The translations under genes and the position numbers were made by a program. This document shows, piece after piece, positions 33,611-42,239 of a stretch of DNA of 64,000 nt (within the stretch, counting starts at the first letter, position 1; each line of letters begins with the position of its first letter). The notes under the pieces are model-generated. The model ran no database searches. It was not told where the DNA came from and was given only the letters and a program-made list of their open reading frames with translations. The stretch is from Galbitalea sp036266835 (GTDB taxonomy: Bacteria; Actinomycetota; Actinomycetes; Actinomycetales; Microbacteriaceae), in contig DATAXD010000057.1 of the NCBI GenBank assembly GCA_036266835.1, positions 53,307 to 117,306 on the forward strand. The letters run 5' to 3'.

Positions 33611-34303
33611 GTGAACACGCAGGTCGTAATACTTGCAGCCGGAATGGGCAGCCGCCTCGGGCGCAGCCTTCCCAAACCGCTGACTGAACTCAGCGATGGC
33701 CGCACGATCATGCAGCAGCAGTTCGACAACATCCGTCACGCGTTCGGCGACGATGCCAGCGTGACCATCGTCGTTGGCTACAAGCTCGAGCACATCATCG
33801 AGGCGTTCCCCGACGCAAACTTCGTCTACAACGAGCAGTATGACCAGACCAATACATCCAAGAGCCTGCTCCGCGCGCTGAAAGCGTCCGCCAACGGTGG
33901 CGTGCTGTGGATGAACGGCGACGTGGTCTTCGACCCGGAGGCCCTCGTCCGCGCGGCGCAGCTGGTCGCGCGTGACCAGTCATTCGTCTCGGTGAACACC
34001 TCAAAGGTTTCCGAAGAAGAGGTCAAGTACACGACCGACAGCGAAGGATTCATCAAAGAACTGTCGAAGACGGTCGCCGGCGGTCTCGGCGAAGCGGTCG
34101 GGATCAACTACATCTCCAGTGCCGACAAGTCGGTGCTCGTTCGCCAGCTCAGGCGCGTCGAAGACCAGGACTACTTCGAGCGCGGAGTCGAGCTTGCCAT
34201 CGAGCAGGACAACATCCGCGTAGAGCCCGTCGACATCTCCGACCTGTACGCGGTGGAGATCGACTTCGCGGAAGACCTCGAAAGAGCGAACCTCTTCGTC
34301 TAA
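33611..34303 (+). CDS. LicC-like NTP-transferase (sugar/phosphocholine nucleotidyltransferase)
   Basis: A 230-residue nucleotidyltransferase. It starts VVILAAGMGSRLG with LPKPL, the nucleotide-binding signature; VLWMNGDVVFDP provides the metal-binding Asp residues. The closest layout is that of LicC/phosphocholine cytidylyltransferase-like and other alditol-phosphate cytidylyltransferases. It starts at GTG 33611 with AGGAGA 7 nt upstream. As first gene of the envelope-polymer region it could make the activated precursor, perhaps CDP-linked, for the TagF-like enzymes downstream. The exact substrate is an inference. Confidence 0.8.
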   Translation: MNTQVVILAAGMGSRLGRSLPKPLTELSDGRTIMQQQFDNIRHAFGDDASVTIVVGYKLEHIIEAFPDANFVYNEQYDQTNTSKSLLRALKASANGGVLWMNGDVVFDPEALVRAAQLVARDQSFVSVNTSKVSEEEVKYTTDSEGFIKELSKTVAGGLGEAVGINYISSADKSVLVRQLRRVEDQDYFERGVELAIEQDNIRVEPVDISDLYAVEIDFAEDLERANLFV

Positions 34304-34352
34304 ACAGTTCTCTCCAGCCCGACACGATAAAGTCGAGCTACAGCGCGGGATC

Positions 34353-35210
34353 GTGTTGTTGAGACCTGACTGGATTGAGAAACGTGTGACCGCCGTCGTT
34401 ACACCGCGTCGCGAGCGAACTTCGGCGCAGCGCTACAGGCACTCGCTGTGGCTACTCACCAAGCGCGATCTGCAGGTGCGTTACACGACGTCGGTCCTGG
34501 GCTACTTCTGGTCGATTCTCGATCCGCTGCTGATGTCTCTGATCTACTACTTCGTTTTCGTCATCATCTTCAAGCGCGGGGGTCCGATCGAGCAGCCCTA
34601 CATCGTGTTCCTGATGTGCGCTCTGCTGCCGTGGACCTGGTTCAACGGCGCGATCAACGACATGACCAAGGCGTTCACCCGGGAATCAAAACTCATCAGG
34701 TCGACGAGCATCCCGCGGTCCATCTGGGTCATCCGGACCGTGTTGTCGAAGGGGATCGAATTTCTCGCCAGTCTTCCGGTTTTGGTGGTCTTCGTGCTGA
34801 TCGCCGACCTGTTCACCAATGACCACGCTCACCTGCAGTTCGACATTGTGTACACGCCGATCGCGCTGGCAATCGAAGCGACCCTCATCACCGGGATCGG
34901 ACTGCTCCTTGCCCCCATCGTCGTATTTTTCCGTGACCTCGAACGAGCCATCAAACTCGCGCTGCGATTGCTGTTCTACACAACACCGATCGTCTATGGC
35001 CTCGACCGGTTCAAGTCACACAACACCATCAAGCAGTTGCTCGACTTCAACCCGCTCACCGGGATTATGGGCATCTATCGGTCCGCGTTCTTCGTCGGCG
35101 AGCTGAACTGGACCGCCGTCCTCATTTCGGCGATCATCTCGGTGAGCATCCTCGTCATCGGAATCTTCGCTTTCCGCCGCAACGTGCGCCTGGTTCTGAA
35201 AGAGCTCTAA
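34353..35210 (+). CDS. Polysaccharide/teichoic acid ABC exporter permease (TagG/Wzm type)
   Basis: A 285-residue membrane protein with six hydrophobic segments and the ABC-2 polysaccharide exporter pattern: WLLTKRDLQVRYTTSVLGYFWSILDPLL at the N-terminus, PWTWFNGAI, RSTSIPRSIWVIR in the cytoplasmic loop and FNPLTGIMGIYRSAFF near the end. It starts at GTG 34353, 49 bp after the nucleotidyltransferase. It is followed 1 bp later by the matching ATPase gene. The pair should flip lipid-linked polymer to the outer leaflet. Confidence 0.92.
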   Translation: MLLRPDWIEKRVTAVVTPRRERTSAQRYRHSLWLLTKRDLQVRYTTSVLGYFWSILDPLLMSLIYYFVFVIIFKRGGPIEQPYIVFLMCALLPWTWFNGAINDMTKAFTRESKLIRSTSIPRSIWVIRTVLSKGIEFLASLPVLVVFVLIADLFTNDHAHLQFDIVYTPIALAIEATLITGIGLLLAPIVVFFRDLERAIKLALRLLFYTTPIVYGLDRFKSHNTIKQLLDFNPLTGIMGIYRSAFFVGELNWTAVLISAIISVSILVIGIFAFRRNVRLVLKEL

Positions 35211-35211
35211 A

Positions 35212-35982
35212 GTGACCACGATGATGACCGCCGCCACGAAGTCTCTGCAGAAGCCAGCGATAACCGCGACCAACCTGGGGATCCAATTCCAACGCAATCG
35301 ACGGCACAAGCGCAGCTTCAAGGACCTGCTCGCGAGCCAGAGCCGCCGAGCAAAGCCCGACGAGTTCTGGGCATTTCGCAATGTGAGCTTCACAATCGCC
35401 GAGGGCGAATGCATCGGCGTGGTTGGCCGAAACGGCCAGGGTAAATCCACCCTTCTGAAACTCGTCGCGGATGTCATGATTCCGGATGAGGGCAAGGTCG
35501 AGGTTCACGGCGGTGTCGCCCCGTTGATCGAAATTACCGGCGGATTCGTTGACGACCTGAGCGTGCGTGAGAACGTCTACCTGACGGCCGGACTGCACGG
35601 CATGAGCACCGAAGAAATCAACGAGCGCTTCGACGAGATCATTGACTTCGCCGAGATCCGCGAATTCGTCGATACGCCGTACAAGCACCTGTCGAGCGGA
35701 ATGCGCGTACGTGTAGCATTCGCCGTCATTTCACGGCTCGAGGAGCCGATCCTGCTGGTCGACGAAGTACTCGCGGTAGGTGACCGACAGTTCAAGCGCA
35801 AATGCTACGACCGCATCGACGAACTACTCGCGGGCGGTCGCACAATGTTCTTTGTCTCACACAGCGAAGCCGACCTGCTCCGTTTCTGCACGCGCGGTCT
35901 CTACCTCGACAAGGGCGAGCTCGTTCTCGACGGCCCCATCCAGGACGTTGTCGATCGCTACAACGCGGACTACGTTTCGTAA
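35212..35982 (+). CDS. Polysaccharide/teichoic acid ABC exporter ATPase (TagH/Wzt type)
   Basis: A 256-residue ATPase with Walker A GRNGQGKST, signature HLSSGMRVRVAFA, Walker B PILLVDEVLAVGD and the H-loop FFVSHSEADL. DEFWAFRNVSFTIAEGECIG and VDEVLAVGDRQFKRKCYDRI are typical of the Wzt/TagH group, but the extra C-terminal glycan-binding domain of some Wzt proteins is missing, as in TagH-short forms. GTG 35212 lies just after the permease stop. It energises the exporter of the envelope polymer. Confidence 0.92.
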   Translation: MTTMMTAATKSLQKPAITATNLGIQFQRNRRHKRSFKDLLASQSRRAKPDEFWAFRNVSFTIAEGECIGVVGRNGQGKSTLLKLVADVMIPDEGKVEVHGGVAPLIEITGGFVDDLSVRENVYLTAGLHGMSTEEINERFDEIIDFAEIREFVDTPYKHLSSGMRVRVAFAVISRLEEPILLVDEVLAVGDRQFKRKCYDRIDELLAGGRTMFFVSHSEADLLRFCTRGLYLDKGELVLDGPIQDVVDRYNADYVS

Positions 35983-35984
35983 CC

Positions 35985-36734
35985 GTGACTATCATTCCCA
36001 GCGGCAAGACGATTCCCGGAGGCGCGAGGCTCAGTCGGACCTTCGATCGAGTGTTGGCAGTGCAGCGCCCGGTGGTGCTTGCGCACATCCGCAGCATCCG
36101 TCGTGCAAGACCCGACGCGACGCCCGCGGACGTCGTGCGGATTCTCGAGCGCCGATATCTCGCCGCCGTCACGACCGGCGGCGCCCTGGTTGGCGCGACC
36201 TCGGCGATCCCGGCCGTTGGAACGATCGCCTCAATTGCTCTCTCTACCGCGGAGACAGCAGGATTCCTCGAGGCGAGCGCACTGTTCTCACAGTCGGTCA
36301 CCGAGGTGCACGGAATCGCAGTTCGCGATCCCGAGCGGGCACGCACCCTCGTGATGACGATGATCCTGGGCACCGCGGGAAGCGACCTGGTCGAGCAACT
36401 GGCCAGCGAGGTCGTGGGGGTGGGCCCGGCGAGATCGACGTTTTGGGGCGAGATGGTCACCAACAGCATCCCGAAGTCGGCGGTCGGTGCGATCGCCAAG
36501 CGGGTACGGTCGTTCTTCCTCAGGAAATTCGCGGCGAGCGAAGGCGCGGGCATCATCGGTCGAGCTATCCCGTTCGGAATCGGTGCGGTCATCGGCGGTG
36601 CTGGCAACCACTTCCTTGGCCGTCGTGTTGTTGCTAGTTCGCGGACCGCGTTCGGTCCGGCTCCTGACGAATTCCCAGCCGGGTTAGCCGCCGTTCCTTC
36701 CCAGACGACGAAAACGCACGCGCTTCCCCGCTAG
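35985..36734 (+). CDS. Hydrophobic protein of unknown function in the envelope region
   Basis: A 249-residue protein starting at GTG 35985, 2 bp after the ATPase stop. After a basic N-terminus (RPVVLAHIRSIRRARPDATP) it has an Ala/Gly-rich hydrophobic stretch (AVTTGGALVGATSAIPAVGT, about residues 65-95) and a second one near residues 195-215 (AIPFGIGAVIGGAGNHFLG). The tight spacing suggests it is in the exporter operon. It vaguely resembles EcsC-like hydrophobic proteins, but no family is recognised. Confidence 0.6.
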   Translation: MTIIPSGKTIPGGARLSRTFDRVLAVQRPVVLAHIRSIRRARPDATPADVVRILERRYLAAVTTGGALVGATSAIPAVGTIASIALSTAETAGFLEASALFSQSVTEVHGIAVRDPERARTLVMTMILGTAGSDLVEQLASEVVGVGPARSTFWGEMVTNSIPKSAVGAIAKRVRSFFLRKFAASEGAGIIGRAIPFGIGAVIGGAGNHFLGRRVVASSRTAFGPAPDEFPAGLAAVPSQTTKTHALPR

Positions 36735-36771
36735 CGCGCGGCCGGTCGGCAGCCGCAGCTACATTTTGGGC

Positions 36772-37086
36772 ATGTCGCCATCCCGCCTCGCCGCCCTGAG
36801 CTCAGAGACCGCCTACCGAGTGCCGTGGCTGTTCGAACGCGGCGATGGCAGCACCATGCCTGGCAACTGCTTTTCGCTGCGAAATCTCGGCCCGGAACGT
36901 CTGAGCGCGGTGACGTTCAATCTCTACGGCCCAGGAGTGATGCCCGCATCCGCGCCGGCCACACTCGAGTGCGGCGATGCGTTGGAAATCGTCATCTCCG
37001 GCCACGACCTCGCGAAAGACACGATCGGCCTCATCCGCTGGTTTCGGCCCGACGGCCAGGAGTATCTCTGGCGGGTGAGCTTCTAG
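36772..37086 (+). CDS. Small soluble protein, function unknown
   Basis: A 104-residue protein starting at ATG 36772 (TTG 36766 is a possible earlier start). It has no membrane segment and is beta-rich in appearance, with CFSLRNLGPERLSAVTFNLYGPG, LECGDALEIVISGHD and IRWFRPDGQEYLWRVSF. This looks like a small beta-sandwich domain. The stop TAG shares the tetranucleotide CTAG (37083-37086) with the stop of the convergent peptidase gene. No family recognised. Confidence 0.6.
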   Translation: MSPSRLAALSSETAYRVPWLFERGDGSTMPGNCFSLRNLGPERLSAVTFNLYGPGVMPASAPATLECGDALEIVISGHDLAKDTIGLIRWFRPDGQEYLWRVSF

Positions 37087-37946
37087 CTGGCTAACAGCCA
37101 GTCCAGAGAATCCGAGGAGATGCGCCCTTCCGCGATGGCGGTTCGGTGGGCGTCAACGAGATCGAACGGCAGTCGGGGCGTCGAGCTCGCTGCCGCGCGC
37201 CGCTGCAATCCCGACGGATCTTTGAGCAGAATGCTGCTCCGCAGGACCAACCGCGAGGTCGACGACGCGAGCATCGCGCGGACGCCAGGCGAAGTCTCGA
37301 TCTTGAGCGAGCGCAGTCTGGACGCCAAGGCGCGGGTCGAGACGCCGCTCTCCCAAACGAAGTCGGCGACGTCCGCCTCGAGCGGTTCGAGCCAGTCACG
37401 CGATGAAACTACTTCGGCTGGCAGCAGAAGCTCGGAAGCGAAGGCGTTTGCTGCACGCTCCGAGGTTCTGGCACCGATGACCGGAGACTGGTCGGCGAGT
37501 TCACCGCGCAGGATGTGGCCAAGCTCGTGCGCCATCGACCAGTTCTGGAAGAACCAGTTCGGGGTGGTGCCGACGACGATCGCCGCATGGCCGGCGGTCC
37601 CGAAAGCAAAATCGCCGTCAACGTTGTCCAGGCGAATGACGTCGACGTCGAACGTTGCCTCGACCGCAGTCGCGAAGTCGAGTAGAAAGTCGGGCGCCAG
37701 TGCATCCCGCGCCCGGGCCGCATTGAAGGCATTTCGCACCGCCGGAACCGCGGGCGCCGCGTACACCCGCTCGTAGGCGAGAGCGAGCTGGGTTAGCCAG
37801 GACGGCTCGTCCAGCCGCACATAGCCGTGAGTCACCCGATCGTAGAGGTGGCGGCCAGCTACGCGCACAGCAAATGGATCGGGCCCCGGCCCGCCGGTGT
37901 CGGGAGTCGGATGCGCGGCATCCAACGATCGACGATGCACGGTCAT
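37083..37946 (-). CDS. ImmA/IrrE-type zinc metallopeptidase
   Basis: A 287-residue protein with the zinc motif HELGH (His140, Glu141, His144) in WSMAHELGHILRGE, followed by ERAANAFASELLLP, the usual third-ligand region of ImmA/IrrE peptidases. Such proteins cut and inactivate repressors of mobile elements or stress genes. The helix-turn-helix partner often next to these peptidases is not seen on either side, so its target is unknown. ATG 37946 is chosen; the long open frame upstream of it does not look like protein. Confidence 0.85.
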   Translation of the reverse strand: MTVHRRSLDAAHPTPDTGGPGPDPFAVRVAGRHLYDRVTHGYVRLDEPSWLTQLALAYERVYAAPAVPAVRNAFNAARARDALAPDFLLDFATAVEATFDVDVIRLDNVDGDFAFGTAGHAAIVVGTTPNWFFQNWSMAHELGHILRGELADQSPVIGARTSERAANAFASELLLPAEVVSSRDWLEPLEADVADFVWESGVSTRALASRLRSLKIETSPGVRAMLASSTSRLVLRSSILLKDPSGLQRRAAASSTPRLPFDLVDAHRTAIAEGRISSDSLDWLLAS

Positions 37947-38061
37947 GCCGATATCATCGCGAGCTTGCGAGTCCCGCGCGCCGCCGGTTCTCAGAACCGG
38001 GGATCTCGACAAGCCGCGCGAGACGTGAAGGAGAGGATCGAGAACGCTTGATCGCAGCTGG

Positions 38062-39342
38062 TCAGTCCTCGACGTCCTGCTCGTCTGTCGGCACGATCGC
38101 GTGCTCGACTTTTTGGCCCTTGTGAACTTTCGCCTGCTCGTCCCACAGGTCGGCGAGCTCCCTGACCGCAGCGTGGAAGCGGGCGGTCGCGACACCCGGG
38201 CTGGTGTCGCCGAAATGGCGTTCGACCCAGTAATGCAGATTCTTCTGAGCCTCGGCACTGTGCTCGACCGTGTCGATGATGTTGAGGATGTCGGATGCGT
38301 CATCCGCCTCGAGCCATTCTGCGTGACCAAGGTAGCCGCTGTGATCGATCTCGGAAAGCTTCGATGTCGGGCGGGTAACAATGAGTGGCTTCCCGGTCGC
38401 AAGACGGTCGTATACCATCGCCGAAATGTCGGTGATGGCGACGTCCGCAGCCGCGAGCTGCCACCCCAGCTGGGGCCCGTCGTCGTAAACGTGCTGGGCT
38501 GATGGGTCAGCGGCATTTGCTCGCGCAATGGCCGCAACGATCTCCTGGTTCGCAACGCCATACGCCCTATCGACGACACCACTACGCGGATGCGGTCGGT
38601 AGATAAGGCGATGATCAGGACTGGCCAGAATCGCGCGACTCAACGCGACGCCGTGACTCGCTACCGAACCGTAGGCCGCCGACGCCCGGTCGCCCTCCCA
38701 GGTTGGCGCGTACAGAACGACCGTGCGCTTGTCGGGCGTGTACGGCACCGGTCCGGCGAAATGATCGGCTTGCGGTCGTCCGATCGATCGCGTCTTCGCG
38801 TCAAGATCGAACGCCCACAGCTTTTGGGCCAGGCGTGCACGAGCGGCGTCGCCGGCCACGAAACTGTAGTCATACGCCTTGAACTGATTCGTGGTCATGT
38901 AGACCTTGTCGCTCTCGCCGTGGTTGATGAAAACGTGCCACATGCGCGGGTAGCGGAACATCTGGAAGTTGCGCGTGTTCTGGTTGACGTAGAACACCAT
39001 TCGCAGCGGCTGCGCTCGAAGGAAGTCCTCGATATCGCGCACACTCCTGAGCAGCACCGTGGGGATGGGCGCTTCATCCCAGAGCGCGAGGGTTGCACTC
39101 GGCGACCTGGTTATGAACGCCACCGGCCAGGTTTCGGCGAGTTCGGCCAGCGGCGCGTACCACTGCCGAAGCTGGTACATGTTCACCCGGGTATCCGCGA
39201 AATACACCGCGATCTGGATCGTTCCGGGTTTTGGAGGCTGGTAGGCGCCGGCGCGCTGCGCGACCCGACGTCGGTTGCGACGCGTGCGGACGAGGTTCCG
39301 CAGGCGGCGGCGCAGCGTCTGAATATCCTGCCCGATCGGCAA
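38062..39342 (-). CDS. CDP-glycerol glycerophosphotransferase-like protein (TagF family)
   Basis: A 426-residue glycosyltransferase-B-fold enzyme. A basic N-terminus is followed by an acceptor-side domain (VFINHGESDKVYMTTNQFKAY) and a donor-side domain with VLYAPTWEGDRASAAY, LIYRPHPRSG, and VAITDISAMVYDRLATGKPLIV. Those motifs are those of TagF-type polymerases that move glycerol phosphate (or ribitol phosphate) from CDP-activated donor to a growing chain. It is divergent from the next, much larger protein of the same family. Donor and acceptor are unknown. Confidence 0.82.
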   Translation of the reverse strand: MPIGQDIQTLRRRLRNLVRTRRNRRRVAQRAGAYQPPKPGTIQIAVYFADTRVNMYQLRQWYAPLAELAETWPVAFITRSPSATLALWDEAPIPTVLLRSVRDIEDFLRAQPLRMVFYVNQNTRNFQMFRYPRMWHVFINHGESDKVYMTTNQFKAYDYSFVAGDAARARLAQKLWAFDLDAKTRSIGRPQADHFAGPVPYTPDKRTVVLYAPTWEGDRASAAYGSVASHGVALSRAILASPDHRLIYRPHPRSGVVDRAYGVANQEIVAAIARANAADPSAQHVYDDGPQLGWQLAAADVAITDISAMVYDRLATGKPLIVTRPTSKLSEIDHSGYLGHAEWLEADDASDILNIIDTVEHSAEAQKNLHYWVERHFGDTSPGVATARFHAAVRELADLWDEQAKVHKGQKVEHAIVPTDEQDVED

Positions 39343-39423
39343 AATCCGGCTCCTTTACGTAAGTACAGGGAACTACCGTACCCTGACAAGTTGGCAACTC
39401 CCCGGTGCGATACTGTCGGAAAT

Positions 39424-42192
39424 GTGAGCAGGTTCACCTTCGCTGCGGGCAACGCCCGAAAGGTGCTCGCGCTACCGCTCTATGGACTCGGAACGCTGGC
39501 GAGTTTCGTGGTTCCGCGCTCCCGCGGACTGTGGGTTTTTGGCTCGGGAGTCGGCATCGGCGAGGGCGCGCTCGCGCTTCTGCTGTACGTGCGCGCGCGG
39601 GATCCGGCGCTCCGGCTCGTGTGGCTCACTCGCAACGAGCGTGACGATGTGCGCGCGCATGACCTGGGGATTTCCACGGCCCGCGTTTCGAGCCCCCGAG
39701 GCTTTTGGCTCACGCTTCGCGCGCGGGCTGTCGTCGTGACGCACGGGTTCGGCGACGCGAACCGATTTGGAACGCGCGGTGCCTTCGTGGTGCAACTCTG
39801 GCACGGCATCCCGTTCAAGCACATCCATCTCGATTCGCCCGAGACTCTGCGCATACCGATGTTGTCCCGATTCTCCGTGGTGCGCAGGTCGGTGCGGCGA
39901 GCGTACGAACGATCCGGACGCGGCATCCGGATGTTCGCGACCGCATCCCCACTGGCGGCCGCCCGCATCCGCACGGCCTTCGGTCTCTCGGCCGACCGCG
40001 TCGTCGTGACGGGCGATCCGCGCGACGACATCCTCGCCACCGAGACCCGCGACGGCGCCCGCGCGAGTCTCGCCGCTCTGCTTGGCATGGCCACGCTGCC
40101 GCCGCGAGTTTTGTTGTATGCGCCGACCTGGCGCGACGGCGATATCGACCCGGTGATCCCGGTAACCGCCGACTGGACGCGTATCGCGAGCTACCTGCAA
40201 GGCTCCGACTCGCTGCTGCTGGTGCGGTCGCATCCGCTCGGCGCTGGCGACTACTCGGCCGGAGTCGACGCGTCGCCTCGCATCCGGATGATCGGATCCA
40301 ACCTGCAGGCCGACATGGCGCCGCTGCTGCCCGCCGTCGACACCCTCATCACCGACTACTCCTCAATCGCATTCGACTATGCGCTCGTCGGTGGCGGCAT
40401 CGTGTTTCTCGCGCCCGACGTGCTTGAGTACAGCGCGAGCCGCGGCGTCTATGAGCTCTTCTCCGACTTCAGCGGTGGAGACGAGGTGACCAGCTGGGGT
40501 GCAGCGATCGATCTGCTCGAAAAGAGCGACCGCTCCCCCGCCGCACGCGAGCGCATGGTGTCGCACTCGCGCTGGCTCGCCGCGCGGGTGCACTCCTTCT
40601 CGGATGGCGGCAACACCGAGCGCGTCTACGAACAGATCGAAGCCCGTCTGAACGGTACCGAGTTGCCGCCTCAGCCCGAGCGCGCTCCGTCTCTGGTCAT
40701 CGAGTCGCTCGACGTGACGGCGTCAACCCACCCCGCGTTCGTCGTCACGGGAACTTTCACGGGTCGGAAGCCCATCGCGGTGCGGCTGACCGGCACGCGC
40801 TCGCAGCTCCTCGGAACACTCAGCACCTCGGGTGCGACCTGGTCCGCAACCGTGCCACTACTCACTTCACATCTCGCCGGCCCCGAACTGCCGCCGCCGA
40901 GCGGTCGCTACCGGTTTCGCGTGATGGATGAAGACCACCGCGTGCTCGACGTCGCCGCGCCGAGCCGCTTGGAAGCGCGCCTGGTCGAAAAGCTATTCCG
41001 GGTATCCATGCCGGCGTCGGATGATTCGGTGCTGCTCGATTTCACCGCTCCGCTAGCCGATCGGGAGATGGGGAAAGCCAACCAGTCGCGGCTGCGTGCC
41101 GCCTATCGCGCATCCAAGTCAATCGTCCCCGGGAGTGTGTTCTTCGAGAGTTACTACGGGCAGAACGCGTCCTCGAATCCGCGGGGCATCGATCGTGCGC
41201 TCGCCGCTGTGGCGCCGGACGTGAAGCGGATGTGGAGCATCGTCGACGCGTCGGTGGAGGTTCCCTCGGGCGCAGTTGCCATCATCGAGGGCAGCGAGGC
41301 GTGGTGGCAGGCGCGGGCATCCGCACAGTTGATCATCATCAACGACTGGCTGCGGAAGAGGTTCAAACGGCGCCGCGGCCAGACCGTCCTCCAGACCTGG
41401 CACGGCACGCCGCTGAAGCGGATTGCTCTGGATCGTCCGGGAACTCGATTGCGCGCCGCTCTCGCGAGTCGTCGCGAAAGCTCCTACTGGAATCTGATGC
41501 TCGCGCAAAACGACTTCAGCGCGAACGTCTTCCGGTCGGCCTATGCCTTCAAGCGGCCGATCTGGCAGGAGGGGTATCCGCGAGACGACTCTCTCGAGGC
41601 TGGCAGCAGTCCGGCCCTGCGCAAGCGCCTGGGCATCCCCGCCAGGGCCACGGTCATCCTGTACGCACCGACGTGGCGTGACGATCGACCCGGCAAGGTG
41701 GACCACCTCGATGTCGCGAGCTTCAGCAAGGAAATTGGCCCAAACTGCGTGACACTGATCCGCGGGCACTCGCGCACGCTGCGACCCGGAGCGGATGTCG
41801 TCGCCGACGGCGTTCTCGATGTGACGAGCTACCCCGACATCTCGGACCTGTTTCTAGTCGCTGACGTCCTCATCACCGACTACTCCTCGGTGATGTTCGA
41901 CTTCAGTGTTACCGGAAAGCCGATCTACTTCTTCACGCCGGACCTCGCCCACTACCGCGACGAGCTGCGCGGTTTCTACTTCGACCTGCTTGCCGAAGCG
42001 CCAGGCCCGGTGATCAGCGATGCTGCGGAACTCGTGCGCCGCATCCGCAACCCCGGGCCTGCGGAGTTTGCCGATCGTTACGCTGCCTGGCGGGCAAAAT
42101 TCAACCCGCGCGACGACGGCCACGCCGGTGAACGGGTAGTGACTCGTCTGATGGCAGACCACCTCTTAACCCTGCCGAGTCCGGAGTTGTAG
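39424..42192 (+). CDS. Large TagF-like protein with two tandem glycerophosphotransferase domains
   Basis: A 922-residue protein with two complete copies of the TagF-type domain. Copy 1 (about residues 100-410) has LWHGIPFKHIHLDSP, VLLYAPTWRDGD, LLVRSHPLG and LITDYSSIAFDYAL. Copy 2 (about 600-910) has QTWHGTPLKRIALDRPG, VILYAPTWRDDR, LIRGHSR and LITDYSSVMFDFSV. A linker of about 150 residues between them looks beta-rich. The start is GTG 39424, since the frame upstream is not protein-like. Two-domain forms could add two different units to one chain, or polymerise processively. Confidence 0.88.
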   Translation: MSRFTFAAGNARKVLALPLYGLGTLASFVVPRSRGLWVFGSGVGIGEGALALLLYVRARDPALRLVWLTRNERDDVRAHDLGISTARVSSPRGFWLTLRARAVVVTHGFGDANRFGTRGAFVVQLWHGIPFKHIHLDSPETLRIPMLSRFSVVRRSVRRAYERSGRGIRMFATASPLAAARIRTAFGLSADRVVVTGDPRDDILATETRDGARASLAALLGMATLPPRVLLYAPTWRDGDIDPVIPVTADWTRIASYLQGSDSLLLVRSHPLGAGDYSAGVDASPRIRMIGSNLQADMAPLLPAVDTLITDYSSIAFDYALVGGGIVFLAPDVLEYSASRGVYELFSDFSGGDEVTSWGAAIDLLEKSDRSPAARERMVSHSRWLAARVHSFSDGGNTERVYEQIEARLNGTELPPQPERAPSLVIESLDVTASTHPAFVVTGTFTGRKPIAVRLTGTRSQLLGTLSTSGATWSATVPLLTSHLAGPELPPPSGRYRFRVMDEDHRVLDVAAPSRLEARLVEKLFRVSMPASDDSVLLDFTAPLADREMGKANQSRLRAAYRASKSIVPGSVFFESYYGQNASSNPRGIDRALAAVAPDVKRMWSIVDASVEVPSGAVAIIEGSEAWWQARASAQLIIINDWLRKRFKRRRGQTVLQTWHGTPLKRIALDRPGTRLRAALASRRESSYWNLMLAQNDFSANVFRSAYAFKRPIWQEGYPRDDSLEAGSSPALRKRLGIPARATVILYAPTWRDDRPGKVDHLDVASFSKEIGPNCVTLIRGHSRTLRPGADVVADGVLDVTSYPDISDLFLVADVLITDYSSVMFDFSVTGKPIYFFTPDLAHYRDELRGFYFDLLAEAPGPVISDAAELVRRIRNPGPAEFADRYAAWRAKFNPRDDGHAGERVVTRLMADHLLTLPSPEL

Positions 42193-42239
42193 TCGTTCTC
42201 AGCCGCCGGCAACGACCATAACTCCGGACTCGCGGGGTG

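Noticed and set aside
37947..38582. 5' extension of the ImmA/IrrE frame
   Set aside because: It overlaps the end of the TagF-like gene in a non-coding frame, and composition changes at ATG 37946.
38590..39423. 5' extension of the large TagF-like frame
   Set aside because: It lies opposite the single-domain TagF-like gene on the other strand; the protein-like part begins at GTG 39424.
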